Source: Oreohelix idahoensis (Eukaryota > Mollusca > Gastropoda > Stylommatophora > Oreohelicidae). From it: 64,000 nt of DNA. The stretch spans positions 744,001 through 808,000 of the forward strand of contig JAMPIV010004267.1 of assembly GCA_024509875.1 (NCBI GenBank). Direction: 5' to 3'. The notes beneath the pieces were generated by a model. That model searched no databases. It saw only the letters and a list, made by a program, of their open reading frames with translations, and had not been told where the DNA came from. Positions 19,866 through 30,112 of this stretch are shown piece by piece. A program made the position numbers and the translations under genes. Positions within the stretch are counted from its first letter, which is position 1, and each line of letters starts with the position of its first letter.

Positions 19866-22339
19866 CGGAGGATATAAAAAGATATGTCAAATCCTGCCCA
19901 GAATGTCAAAGGGTAGCTCCAAAGCACTGGACTGCTCCTGCAACTCTAGGGGAAATGCCCATAGTGGGAACACCTTCTGAGAGGGTTGCAGTGGATATTG
20001 TAGGACCTCTCACTCGGACCAAGAGGAGGAACAGTTACATCCTTACTCTGGTGGACACTTGTTCTATGTGGGGAGAGGCGGTAGCCCTGCCATCAATTGA
20101 TTCAAAACATGTAGCAGAGGCACTACTTACAATATTTACCCGATTAGGATTCCCGCATCAAATCTTGACAGATAATGGTTCTCAGTTCAAGGGGAAACTA
20201 ACGGAAGAAGTTTTTAAGCTATTTCAAGCCAGGCACTTTCATTGTAGTCCGTACCATCCACAAGGGAACGGCCAGGTAGAGAGGTTCAACGGGACTCTCA
20301 TTTCTATCCTGAGAAAGCTGGCACACGAAAAACCGGATCTGTTCGATCAATTCCTGCCCGCCGCATTGTTTGCGTACCGGGAGGTACCACATAGTTCAAC
20401 CGGGATGGCTCCCGCAACTCTGCTATTTGGGAGGCCAATAAAAGGTCCTTTAGAAGCGTTATTAAGGACCTGGACAGATGAGAAGGCGGAAGAGACTGTT
20501 ACCTCATCGTATCAATATGTGAACGAACTGACCACTCGTTTGAAAGCTGGATGGAAACTGGCAAATGATAATTTGAAACAAGCCAGGAAGAAACATGCAG
20601 CATATTTTAATAGGAAGGCAAAGGACAGGGAACTGGCAGTCGGAGAGAAGGTGCTGCTTCTACTACCCGGAAGCCAGAATAAATTACAAATTGGTTGGCA
20701 AGGTCCATATACGGTTCTAGAGAAGGTGTCTAGAACAAACTATAAAATTGACAAAAAGGGGAAGGAGAAAGTTTATCATGTAAACCTGTTAAAGAAGTAT
20801 CTGGACAGACCACTCCAGGAAAGCACCCCCTTATTGACCTTGGCTATTGCAACCCAGATGCAAAAAGAACCACTCACCTCACATGAATACCCATTACATC
20901 CTTGTGAAACAGCAGCACAGGTAAAAGTCAGTAAGCACCTGACTAAAAACCAGAGGGAGAGAGTTCAACAAGTTCTGGAGGAACATACAGATGTATTAAC
21001 AGATAAACCAGGCCATACAAATTTGTTACAGTATGACATGAAACTGGTAGACTCAAACCCAATCTGTATGAGAGCCTATTCTATTCCGTTCGCGAAGGAG
21101 AAGGCATTGAAGGAAGAAATAGATTATTTATTGAAGGAGGGGATTATTTCGCACAGTGAATCATCTTTTAGTTCTAGTGTCGTTTTGTTGAGAAAACCGT
21201 CTGGGGAACACAGACTGTGCATAGATTACAGGAAACTGAATGCTGTCACAGAAGGACAAGTGGATCCATTACCAGACACAAAACAGTTATTTGCCAGACT
21301 GAACAAGGCAAAATACTTTTCAAAGGTGGATCTTAGTAAAGGCTATTACCAGATCCCAGTGAAGCCTGAAGTGAGACCTTATTTGGCTTTTAGCACTTCG
21401 GATGGACATTATGAATTCAATATGCTACCAGTCGGACTGAAAAATGCTCCGAGTGTGTTTTCAAGGATGATGCGAAAATTGTTGGATCCCCTGAATAACC
21501 CATGTATCACGAATTTCATGGATGATATTCTCGTCGCCACAGAGACATTTGAAGAACACATTGAAGCTCTGGAGATGTTGTTTGATAGACTTCGGGAGGC
21601 GAACTTAACTGCTAGGCCAACAAAATGTTGTACTGGATGCAAAGAGTTGGAATTCTTGGGACACACTGTATATCAGGGTAATATGACCCCTGATCCTAAG
21701 AACTTGGAAAAACTGCAGAGAGCACCTAGGCCACAAACAAAAAAGGACGTGCGATCATTCGTGTCGTTATGCGGATTTTATCAGAAATACATCAAAAATT
21801 TTAACGCTATTTGTGCTCCTCTGACTGATCTGACTCGCAAGGGACTTCCAGATAAAATTATTTGGACTGCACAATGTGAACTAGCGTTCCAAGAGTTAAA
21901 AGAAAAACTCACTAGCAAGCCTATTCTCAAACTGCCTGATTTGACACAGGACTTTGTCTTAAGAACCGATGCAAGTAATGTAGGACTCGGAGGGGCTTTG
22001 TTGCAAAGATCATCTTCACCTGATGGGGAACTTAAACCAGTCGCTTATGCAAGCCGCAAATTGAATAAGGCGGAACAAGGATACTCCACAAGCGAAAAAG
22101 AATGTTTAGCATTAATCTGGGCAATAAAGAAGTTTCAAATCTATCTGTATGGTAGGACTTTTGTGGTGGAGACGGACCATCAGCCTCTCGTGTTCTTGTC
22201 TCAGGCTAAGCATGAAAACGCAAGATTGTTGAGGTGGTCTTTGTTGCTTCAACCTTATCAGTTTAGTATCCAATATATCCCAGGCAAATTGAATGTCGGT
22301 GCAGATTTCCTCAGTCGGCACCCCTGTGATCAAAATTAG
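19841..22339 (+). CDS. E2 integrase-reverse transcriptase-RNase H
   Basis: Coding resumes in the new frame from about 19852. The rest of the integrase zinc domain (CPECQR) leads to the catalytic core: VDIVGP, LTDNGS and the NGQVER glutamate in D-35-E spacing. A GPY module (GWQGPYTVL) and a conserved VNLLKKYL block follow. RT comes after this: RLCIDYRKLN, VDLSKGYYQIP, and FMDDILV with the catalytic aspartates at about 21521-21526. RNase H starts at RTDASNVGLG, and the tail TDHQPL...DFLSRHP is its end. The frame stops at 22337-22339, about 75 bp before the polypurine tract. All catalytic residues I can identify are present, so only the single-base break prevents one continuous polyprotein. Confidence 0.9.
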   Translation: MSLLWPGITEDIKRYVKSCPECQRVAPKHWTAPATLGEMPIVGTPSERVAVDIVGPLTRTKRRNSYILTLVDTCSMWGEAVALPSIDSKHVAEALLTIFTRLGFPHQILTDNGSQFKGKLTEEVFKLFQARHFHCSPYHPQGNGQVERFNGTLISILRKLAHEKPDLFDQFLPAALFAYREVPHSSTGMAPATLLFGRPIKGPLEALLRTWTDEKAEETVTSSYQYVNELTTRLKAGWKLANDNLKQARKKHAAYFNRKAKDRELAVGEKVLLLLPGSQNKLQIGWQGPYTVLEKVSRTNYKIDKKGKEKVYHVNLLKKYLDRPLQESTPLLTLAIATQMQKEPLTSHEYPLHPCETAAQVKVSKHLTKNQRERVQQVLEEHTDVLTDKPGHTNLLQYDMKLVDSNPICMRAYSIPFAKEKALKEEIDYLLKEGIISHSESSFSSSVVLLRKPSGEHRLCIDYRKLNAVTEGQVDPLPDTKQLFARLNKAKYFSKVDLSKGYYQIPVKPEVRPYLAFSTSDGHYEFNMLPVGLKNAPSVFSRMMRKLLDPLNNPCITNFMDDILVATETFEEHIEALEMLFDRLREANLTARPTKCCTGCKELEFLGHTVYQGNMTPDPKNLEKLQRAPRPQTKKDVRSFVSLCGFYQKYIKNFNAICAPLTDLTRKGLPDKIIWTAQCELAFQELKEKLTSKPILKLPDLTQDFVLRTDASNVGLGGALLQRSSSPDGELKPVAYASRKLNKAEQGYSTSEKECLALIWAIKKFQIYLYGRTFVVETDHQPLVFLSQAKHENARLLRWSLLLQPYQFSIQYIPGKLNVGADFLSRHPCDQN

Positions 22340-22413
22340 AGTAGTGGCAGACGTGAGGAGTAATTTTACCTATGTGTATTGCTGGTTTTGGAACTTGCCA
22401 TAGGCATGTTTTC

Positions 22414-22426
22414 AAGTGGGGAGATG
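22414..22426 (+). other. E2 polypurine tract
   Basis: aagtggggagatg lies directly upstream of the 3' LTR start at 22427. Confidence 0.7.
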
Positions 22427-23476
22427 TGTAGTGAAATTGACAGAGATACAACGGTAAAATACCTCCAAAGATAACATGTAAGGATAAAAACATAATGCGT
22501 AGGCTGCTGATGTACATGATCGCCCAGACCGCGGGTCATCACCCTCCATAAAAATTGACTCGCTAGACAGGAGGGGAACGGCGGATAAAAAGGAAAAAAT
22601 ATGACTGGAAAGATTGCGTGAGACTAGAAAGGCTAAGGAGACGCAATTGGGGGGAAAACGGAGAAAAGTCACGTTTCCCAAGTTGACATAAAAAGTAAGC
22701 AACTCGACAGAAGGGACCATAGATATGTTACGCCACAGTCATTTATTGGACGCTTTTGCAATACCAAGCCCTTGATTTGAATTCAGCGGCTAAAACGCAG
22801 ATGTTTGGAATATTACAAAATTTAAAAAGTACTTTTTTCTTAATATTAATGTTAGGAATATAAAAATTAGCTGGCCGGATGGCCCATTCTGAGTAGTGAA
22901 CTAATATGGTCTTAATTTTACAGAAGGATAGATAATATTGAAGATAATGACAAAAGACAGTGTTGTTCACATCATCGACAGACTGTATTGAATCTAAAAG
23001 TGTCGCTATTTTGCACAAAAAAACACGACCTCGAGACGCAGGTGTTCAAATTTACTTAGTATGGAGGAGAGGGTTTTTGGGTGGTAGCTGTGTCTAAAAA
23101 TAACTTTTAACGACAAAATTTTGGAGGGGAGAGAAAGGTTGGTTCAAAAATCAAGTACATTTTGTAGAAACACAAGTAGAGACGGACAGACTAACAGATA
23201 ACCATCCATACTTGACTGAAGCATGACTGAAATGACTTTATGGTAGGAAATTTGAAATTCAAATAAACCTAGGCAGTGATTGGCCACAGACAATCATATC
23301 ATTAGCGCTCAGACGCGAAAGTGGGGCCATTCTTCAATAGTTGTTCAGTGATAGACACAGATTTTAAAGTGTGGTGATTTCCATATGAAAGAAAGTGTAA
23401 GAAGTTTAGGGACGCCATACTATAGCCAGCAGCTCAGCTGAGTTTTGCTAGCAATTCTGTGTTATTTATTCATAAT
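22427..23476 (+). repeat. E2 3' LTR, left part (interrupted by E3)
   Basis: Matches 15634-16530 of the 5' LTR, followed by about 150 bp found only in this LTR. It ends with ataat (23472-23476), the left copy of the E3 TSD. Confidence 0.9.
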
Positions 23477-25329
23477 TGTGACAACTTGCCCAATCTTCTC
23501 TTCATTTTTTTATTATTTACGTGACATCGTTTTTTTCTCATCCTCAATGCATGATCGCAAAGTCCCGGGAAGTGTCACTTGCGGAAATTCTCCTAGTATT
23601 CAGTATTTTCTCCTCGCTATTTTTAGATACGACGTCATTGTTGACCAATGACCTCGGTAGCTAGGAACCTGTTTTAATTTAAGACTGCTTAAGCTGATAA
23701 AACCAGTTTATGCCACTTTAGGAAGACCCCACGTGACTTTTAACGCTATTGATTGGAGCGTTTATTTGACGCTAATGTCACATGATGCACGCTATGGATC
23801 ACGTGTCCAAGCGGAAATGACCCGCTAAAAGGCGGCAACACAAGCAATCTTCACTTGCCCGGAACCCTTGAGACAGCTAGGTCTAACCCAATTATCGGCG
23901 AATTCTCGCATTAAAAGCACTGAAGCCACGTGTCTAATTGCGGGTTAGCGTCCATCTTTGAGTAGGTAAGTGAAATCTCGCTAGAATATAATGTGATGAA
24001 ATGTGTAGTACATTGCAAAATCGACGCAAGATTGGTATGTTTACTTTATTCATATTTTTGTTTTACGATCACATCCAGCCACATGTGATCGGGTATATTT
24101 TATGATCCCACGGGATATGTACATGTTCATAATAATGTATAACGGGAATATATATATATATATAGCTATTAATTTCCATATTATTTGATTATTTTCGACC
24201 CGACGTTTAGACTAACGGAAATTAATAGTAACGATAATGTTGACCGACCGTGACATATATTCATTATAAATTATATGACGATGCGACCAGACATGAAGTG
24301 TGTGATAATGTTGTCAGACAATTCTAAAACACGGATGTCCAATTATTTGTTAAATTCATCATAATGACATGACGATTAGGCTAGAGGCACAGAACTAGAA
24401 TACTGTTGCCGACATTTCTATGATAAATTGGGTGGGTTTAACTGACATTTATAATAATTCATCGGGTTAAGTTGACGATAACTCAGTCTAAAGAATTATA
24501 ATACTGCCACTGGGGCAGAGAAATATAATAAAGGACAGACAGGAGAAACTTGAATTCAAGATTAGACTCTAGACATATGATGTTAGAGACTAAAATCTGA
24601 GGTGACGGGCAGAGGGACGGCTTAGGGAAAGACTGCTTTCTAAAGCTAGAAAATTAATGGAGCCGTCGTATTTGTCTTCAGTCTATGGTGGAGCCTTGCA
24701 CGACAGTCCAATCTCAGCGCAGAATACGGAGTCGAGCACAGAGAAGGCAAATCCGAACCATTCAAGACCTACCGGGGCAACGTCAGGAGACCGGAGAACT
24801 AACCACACTTCACTATCAGCCGGGGGCTGAAAAGCTAAGTCCACGACAAAGGAAACTCACCTAATCAATGCCACAAAGTTTAGTCATCCATGATGAAAAA
24901 CACGTGAATTGTGAGACACATAATACATACAGCAGACACTAATTCCATCGACAATACTATCATTCACCATCTATTCACTTTATTGCAATAAACCAATTGG
25001 GTGTATATACTGTACCCCACGCTTTGTTCCTTCCATTAGATGTTGAATATTGTCTATGTTTATCTTCCTTTATAAGGGAGGGGGGGCTCGTAAAATATAA
25101 TATAATTTAAAGAATAATAATAATAGATAACTGAGAAGGGGACGACGGTAGCGAGAGACCAAATATCTCCTTACAATCTTTTCCAGACCTGTCGAGTTAG
25201 GAGAATTTACCCTCTTCGTCACCCTTCGGAAGTGGGAAAACCCAGCAGGGATTCCTTGAGCCAAATCTTCCACATCAGATCTATTATTTCCTCTAAATAA
25301 TTCTCTTATCCTTTAAACGCTACGTGACA
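23477..25329 (+). repeat. E3 5' LTR
   Basis: 1853 bp, TG...CA. It contains an (AT)n tract near 24148-24163 and an AATAAA signal near 24986 followed by T-rich sequence, a plausible polyadenylation region. Confidence 0.92.
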
Positions 25330-25330
25330 C

Positions 25331-25357
25331 TGGTGTCTCGGTCCGGGATTTGAACTT
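25331..25357 (+). other. E3 primer binding site
   Basis: It starts tggtgtctcggtccggg one base after the LTR and ends atttgaactt. The complement is a textbook tRNA 3' end: T-arm gttcaaatccc, acceptor strand, then CCA. About 27 bases are tRNA-like. I did not assign the isoacceptor. Confidence 0.85.
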
Positions 25358-25689
25358 ATGTATTTTATCATACCTCTGGGATAGTATCATCCATTCAGTC
25401 ATTACAGTATACCATTTTAACACATGTATTTTCACACAGTGAGCTCTAGAAAGACAGAAAACATTTTTTCTAGAAATTCAGGCATTGATTGGTGAATCCC
25501 TTTATATATGTTGTGTTTAATTAAGTTAGTTCTTGATTTTGTATTTCATTGAATTACAGACCTTAAGTCTCCATAACTGTAGTAATTTCATTCTACAGCA
25601 GTCGGATAAATAATTAGTATTTACTTGTTGCTAGAAATACTATTGGAAGGTAGCACTAGCTTACTCAGTGTGGACTTTAACTGCAAAAG

Positions 25690-27798
25690 ATGGCTGAAAT
25701 AGTTAAGCTTAAGGCAGCACTAGGGGAGGCCGGTCGAGATCTAGGTTATAGTGGGGTGGACCTTGCAAATTATGTCAGTGTCGAGACTGATAAGTATTAC
25801 GCTCGAGAAACAGCGAAAGCTGAAAGAGAAGAGCGAATAAAGTTAGCAGAAATAGATGAGAGGATAAAAGCTGTAGACGCTAGAGAAAGAAGCGAGAGAG
25901 ATGAACGCGAGCATGCATTGAAGATGAAGCAGTTAGAGATGCAGGGACAAGCTCAAAGAGTTGAACCAGTAGCCGGTGCGACCGCATCTACCTCCTCAGG
26001 CAACCTATCGCCACGGTCAGATGATATGCCTTCCTTGCACGCAGGGGGCACCGGACCTTTGCCATCCTCACTCATGTCAACTTTGGGACCTTTGACGTTT
26101 CCATTTGAAGCTTTCTCGGAACAAGCCGACTCGATCGATAGGTATCTCGACAAATTTGAGAAGTTTGCCACCACGTTTGGTTTGGAGAAGAGCAAATGGA
26201 ACCTGAAACTGTCGCAAGGGCTTAGAGGAACTGCTTATGACGTGTATAGCAAGCTTCCTCCAGGTTTACAGGATGACTACGACTCTTTGAAAAAGGCACT
26301 ATTGGTTCGTTATGAGCTACATGCTGACGCCTATAGGAAGAGGTTCCGTAACTCTAGGAGGGAAGTCGGAGAGAACTTTGCTCAGTTTGCTGCGAGACTG
26401 GATTCCTACGTGGAGAAGTGGGGTGCCCTAGGGAATTTTACTCATGATTGGGAAGGCCTGAAGGAAATGGTCATGATCGAACAACTGAAGGACACCATGA
26501 CTTCCGACATGAGAAGATTCCTGACAGAGAATGGGGCCAGCACTTTAGAATCCATAGTCCAGTTAGCGGAACGATATCAGGCAGCACTATCAGAGAATCC
26601 ACCACCCAGACGGAAACAACCAGATTACGTACCTAGACAGACAGCTCAGTCACACATGGACCCCCAAGTGAAACCACCGTATACTAACTTCAAAAAGCAT
26701 GACAAGCCAGACTACAAGACTACTCAGAGATCTAATTTCCAGCAGCAGAGGCAAGGGGAAAAATGGTGTAAGCACTGTAGAACCATCACCCACAATACGC
26801 AGGAGTGCAACCGGAAAAACCCACCTCATCATGCTGCCTGCTTACGTAAAAGTGCCGCAAGGGGAAATGGACCGGAAGAACCTCTGGACAAACCCCGACA
26901 TCCCCCGGTCGTTGAGACAGTCCTCGTAAATGACCAAGAGGTGACCTGCCTTTATGATACAGGCCTTGCATTCGACGCAGTTGTCTGTGCATCCCTAGTC
27001 AAGCCTGACCAGATGACAGAAGACACTATAGAAATACAAGGACCTACTAAAAGTGCAGCACCTATGCGTTTGGCCATAGCCAAGATTAAGGTCAAATCAA
27101 AATATGTGACTGGGGAAATCCGTGCAGCGATCTTGGACGACCCTATTTATCCCTTGATCTTAGGGTGTAGGTATGTGTTCTTGGGAGAACCCATTCACCC
27201 TCTGGTTGTGGCGGCTGTCACCACTAGAGGACAGGCCAAACGGAATACGGAGTTGGAATCCCCACCCAACATCCTTCCTGAGGAATTAAAAAAGGCACAA
27301 ACGGAGGATCAATCTCTAGCACCCTGCTACAAAAAACTACCGAGAGCGCACACTCCTCTCCAAAAGGGAGACTTCTACAAGAAAAATGGGCTGTTGCATC
27401 GGAAAGCAGGAAATGGAGGACAGGAACATGGGCAACTTGTGGTTCCATCAGCATACCGAGCCCAGGTCCTAGAAATGGGCCATGCCCTTCCGTTTAGTGG
27501 CCACATGGGCATAAGTGCCACGATTCAGCGTATTTCATGTCATTATTATTGGCCAGGTATCAACGCCGATATCCAGAGATATGTGAAATCATGCCCGCAG
27601 TGCCAGAGGACAGCGCCGAAACACTGGACGGCCCCAGCCACTCTGGGAGAAATGCCAATCTTGGGCACACCCTTCGAACGAGTAGCGGTGGATATTGTGG
27701 GTCCACTTACTCGTAGCAAAAAGAGAAACAGTTTATATACTCACGTTAGTGGATTGTTGCTCCATGTGGGCAGAGGCAATTGCTATGCCCGCCTGTGA
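25690..27798 (+). CDS. E3 Gag-protease-integrase (frame lost in integrase core)
   Basis: Starts MAEIVKLKAAL. The charged helix at about residues 35-95 is shorter than in E2. The SCAN-like capsid shows ENFAQFAARL, MVMIEQL and MRRFLTENGA. A CX2CX4HX4C knuckle (CKHCRTITHNTQEC) follows, then the protease with LYDTG near 26955 and LILGCRYVFLG, then the integrase HHCC domain (HALPFSGHMG...CPQCQR) and the first catalytic aspartate in VDIVGP. The true frame is lost near 27732, where this copy has one extra T relative to E2; the last 20 or so residues are out of frame. The leader between PBS and ATG (25358-25689) is non-coding. Confidence 0.85.
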   Translation: MAEIVKLKAALGEAGRDLGYSGVDLANYVSVETDKYYARETAKAEREERIKLAEIDERIKAVDARERSERDEREHALKMKQLEMQGQAQRVEPVAGATASTSSGNLSPRSDDMPSLHAGGTGPLPSSLMSTLGPLTFPFEAFSEQADSIDRYLDKFEKFATTFGLEKSKWNLKLSQGLRGTAYDVYSKLPPGLQDDYDSLKKALLVRYELHADAYRKRFRNSRREVGENFAQFAARLDSYVEKWGALGNFTHDWEGLKEMVMIEQLKDTMTSDMRRFLTENGASTLESIVQLAERYQAALSENPPPRRKQPDYVPRQTAQSHMDPQVKPPYTNFKKHDKPDYKTTQRSNFQQQRQGEKWCKHCRTITHNTQECNRKNPPHHAACLRKSAARGNGPEEPLDKPRHPPVVETVLVNDQEVTCLYDTGLAFDAVVCASLVKPDQMTEDTIEIQGPTKSAAPMRLAIAKIKVKSKYVTGEIRAAILDDPIYPLILGCRYVFLGEPIHPLVVAAVTTRGQAKRNTELESPPNILPEELKKAQTEDQSLAPCYKKLPRAHTPLQKGDFYKKNGLLHRKAGNGGQEHGQLVVPSAYRAQVLEMGHALPFSGHMGISATIQRISCHYYWPGINADIQRYVKSCPQCQRTAPKHWTAPATLGEMPILGTPFERVAVDIVGPLTRSKKRNSLYTHVSGLLLHVGRGNCYARL

Positions 27799-29347
27799 TT
27801 CTAAGCATGTTGCTGAGGCTCTGCTCACCATATTTACTCGGCTAGGGTTTCCGTCACAGATCCTGACAGATAATGGTTCCCAATTCCGAGGAAAACTCAC
27901 CGAGGAAGTGTTTAGGATATTTCAGGCCCGACATATCCACACCTCTCCCTACCACCCCCAGGCAAATGGCCAGGTGGAGCGGTTGAACGGGACCCTTATT
28001 TCCATCCTTCGGAAACTTGCGCAGGAAAAACCAGAGAGCTGGGATCAATACTTACCCGCAGCACTATTTGCTTACCGCGAAGTACCCCACAATTCTACTG
28101 GGATGCCTCCTGCCACATTGCTGTTTGGTAGACCTATAAAAGGACCTTTAGAGGCACTGTTACGTACTTGGACAGATGATAAAGCTGATGAGACGGTCAC
28201 CTCTGCATCCCAATACGTGAAGGAGTTGACCCAACGCCTTAAAACAGGATGGGAACTGGCAAAGGAAAATGTACGCCGTGCCCGTCGTAAACATGCGCGT
28301 TACTACAACCGCACTGCGAAGGATAGGGAGCTAGAAGTAGGAGAACAGGTATTATTACTCCTGCCCAGTAGCAATAATAAATTGCAAATCGGGTGGAGAG
28401 GTCCATATAAAATTGTTGAGAAAATGTCGCGCACCAATTACAAGATTGCCATAAAGGGGAAGCAGAAAATTTACCACATAAACCTGCTGAAGCGATATTA
28501 TGAAAGACCAGGTGCAGAACCAGCACATTTCCTGACACTGGCTATTGCGACGGAAACTGAGGCAGAACCCCTGACCTCCTGTGAATACCCTCTTCGTCAG
28601 TGCGAAACTCATCAAGATGTTCAGATTAGTTCAACTTTAACGGAGGATCAGCAGGCACGGGTTCAACAGTTGTTGAGAAAACACCCTAGTACACTCACGG
28701 ATAAACCTGGCATGACCAACCTGATAGAATTTGATATGAAGCTAACAGACCTCGCCCCGGTACGAGTTAAGAACTATCCTGTTCCTTATGCTAAAGCAAA
28801 GGCATTGAGTGAGGAAATCGAGTACCTGCTTAAGGAAAATATTATCTCAAAATCAGAGTCGCCTTATAGTGCGAGTGTAGTGTTGCTTAGAAAATCCACA
28901 GGAGAACATCGCCTCTGCATAGACTACCGAAGGCTCAACGCTGTAACGGAATTTCAAGCGGAGCCCTTACCGGATCAGAATCAGCTTTTCACCAAGCTGA
29001 GTAGAGCACGATACTTTTCGAAGATAGACCTTAGCAAAGGGTACTACCAGATCCCGGTAAAAGAGGAAATTCGACATATGTTAGCATTTAGTACTTCTGA
29101 AGGCCATTACGAGTTTAATGTATTGCCATTTGGGCTAAGCAACGCCCCAAGCGTCTTTACTCGTATGATGAGGAAGCTACTGGAACCCCTGAACCACCCT
29201 GGGATAAGTAATTTCATGGACGACATACTTATTGCCACGAACACCTTTGAGGAGCACCTGGACGCAGTTTCCCTACTCTTCGAAAGACTTAGAGAAACAG
29301 GACTCACCGCTCGCCCTACAAATGTCAAATTGCCTGCGAGCAACTAG
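27695..29347 (+). CDS. E3 integrase core and most of RT (second frame)
   Basis: Genuine sequence begins near 27732 (YILTLVDCC). It carries the second catalytic aspartate (LTDNGS) and the glutamate (NGQVER), the GPY module (GWRGPYKIV), the linker, and RT with RLCIDYRRLN, DLSKGYYQIP and FMDDILI. The frame runs off after TARPT near 29320, where one A is missing from a short A run relative to E2. The stop at 29345-29347 is therefore an artefact of that indel. Confidence 0.85.
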   Translation: MWVHLLVAKRETVYILTLVDCCSMWAEAIAMPACDSKHVAEALLTIFTRLGFPSQILTDNGSQFRGKLTEEVFRIFQARHIHTSPYHPQANGQVERLNGTLISILRKLAQEKPESWDQYLPAALFAYREVPHNSTGMPPATLLFGRPIKGPLEALLRTWTDDKADETVTSASQYVKELTQRLKTGWELAKENVRRARRKHARYYNRTAKDRELEVGEQVLLLLPSSNNKLQIGWRGPYKIVEKMSRTNYKIAIKGKQKIYHINLLKRYYERPGAEPAHFLTLAIATETEAEPLTSCEYPLRQCETHQDVQISSTLTEDQQARVQQLLRKHPSTLTDKPGMTNLIEFDMKLTDLAPVRVKNYPVPYAKAKALSEEIEYLLKENIISKSESPYSASVVLLRKSTGEHRLCIDYRRLNAVTEFQAEPLPDQNQLFTKLSRARYFSKIDLSKGYYQIPVKEEIRHMLAFSTSEGHYEFNVLPFGLSNAPSVFTRMMRKLLEPLNHPGISNFMDDILIATNTFEEHLDAVSLLFERLRETGLTARPTNVKLPASN

Positions 29348-30042
29348 AATTCCTGGGACACACTATCTCGCATGGATGCATGTTCCCAGATGCGCGTAAT
29401 ATTGAGAAGTTACAGCGGGCCCCACGACCCCAGACTAAAAAGGATGTAAGGTCATTTGTGTCTCTATGTGGCTTCTACCAGAGATATATTAAAGATTTTA
29501 ATACCCTGAGTGCGCCATTGACCGCATTAACCAAGAATGGGAACCCGGACAAAGTAACCTGGACAGCGGAGTGCGAAAATGCCTACACGCTGCTGAAGGA
29601 GAAACTCACAGCTAGGCCAATTCTGCGACTGCCTGACTTAACTCTGAACTTTACGCTGCGAACAGATGCTAGCAATATAGGGATAGGAGCCACTCTCCTG
29701 CAGCCTAGTGATAGACCTTCTGCAACTCTATTCCCCATCGCATATGCTAGTAGGAAATTGAACCCTGCTGAACAGAACTACTCTACCATCGAACGAGAAT
29801 GTCTGTCGCTAATATGGGCTGTGCAGAAGTTTCAACCATATTTATACGGGAAAAAGTTCACGGTGCAGTGTGATCACCAACCGTTGATATTTCTTGCAGC
29901 GTCGAAGAACCTTAATGCCCGGCTTATGAGATGGTCACTCCTGTTGCAGCCATATTCCTTTCACATAGAATACATACCTGGGAAGAACAACGTAGGGGCA
30001 GATTTTTTGAGCAGACATCCGGACGCAACCGAGGAGATATGA
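29323..30042 (+). CDS. E3 RT thumb and RNase H (third frame)
   Basis: Coding resumes at about 29323 (CEQLEFLGHT) and includes the RT end (KKDVRSFVSLCGFYQRYI) and RNase H (RTDASNIGIG, the SRKLNPAEQNYSTIERECL block, CDHQPL). It ends DFLSRHP plus a few residues. It is 55 bp upstream of the polypurine tract and has no envelope-like ORF after it. Confidence 0.85.
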   Translation, partial: CQIACEQLEFLGHTISHGCMFPDARNIEKLQRAPRPQTKKDVRSFVSLCGFYQRYIKDFNTLSAPLTALTKNGNPDKVTWTAECENAYTLLKEKLTARPILRLPDLTLNFTLRTDASNIGIGATLLQPSDRPSATLFPIAYASRKLNPAEQNYSTIERECLSLIWAVQKFQPYLYGKKFTVQCDHQPLIFLAASKNLNARLMRWSLLLQPYSFHIEYIPGKNNVGADFLSRHPDATEEI

Positions 30043-30097
30043 GAAACTGGAAAAGAAGAGGAAGACAGGACAAGAGGAGTTGGACGGAACGTCAAAC

Positions 30098-30112
30098 TTG
30101 AGGAGGGGCTTG
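30098..30112 (+). other. E3 polypurine tract
   Basis: ttgaggaggggct ends exactly where the 3' LTR begins. Confidence 0.7.

Noticed and set aside
27695..27731. ATG at 27695 as an internal start for E3 integrase
   Set aside because: The first ~12 residues are out of frame relative to the family; the ORF exists only because of the one-base insertion near 27732.
30043..30112. Envelope gene after RNase H in E3 (and likewise in E2, E4, E5)
   Set aside because: The gap to the 3' LTR is only about 70-480 bp in each element and contains no ORF with signal peptide or membrane anchor.
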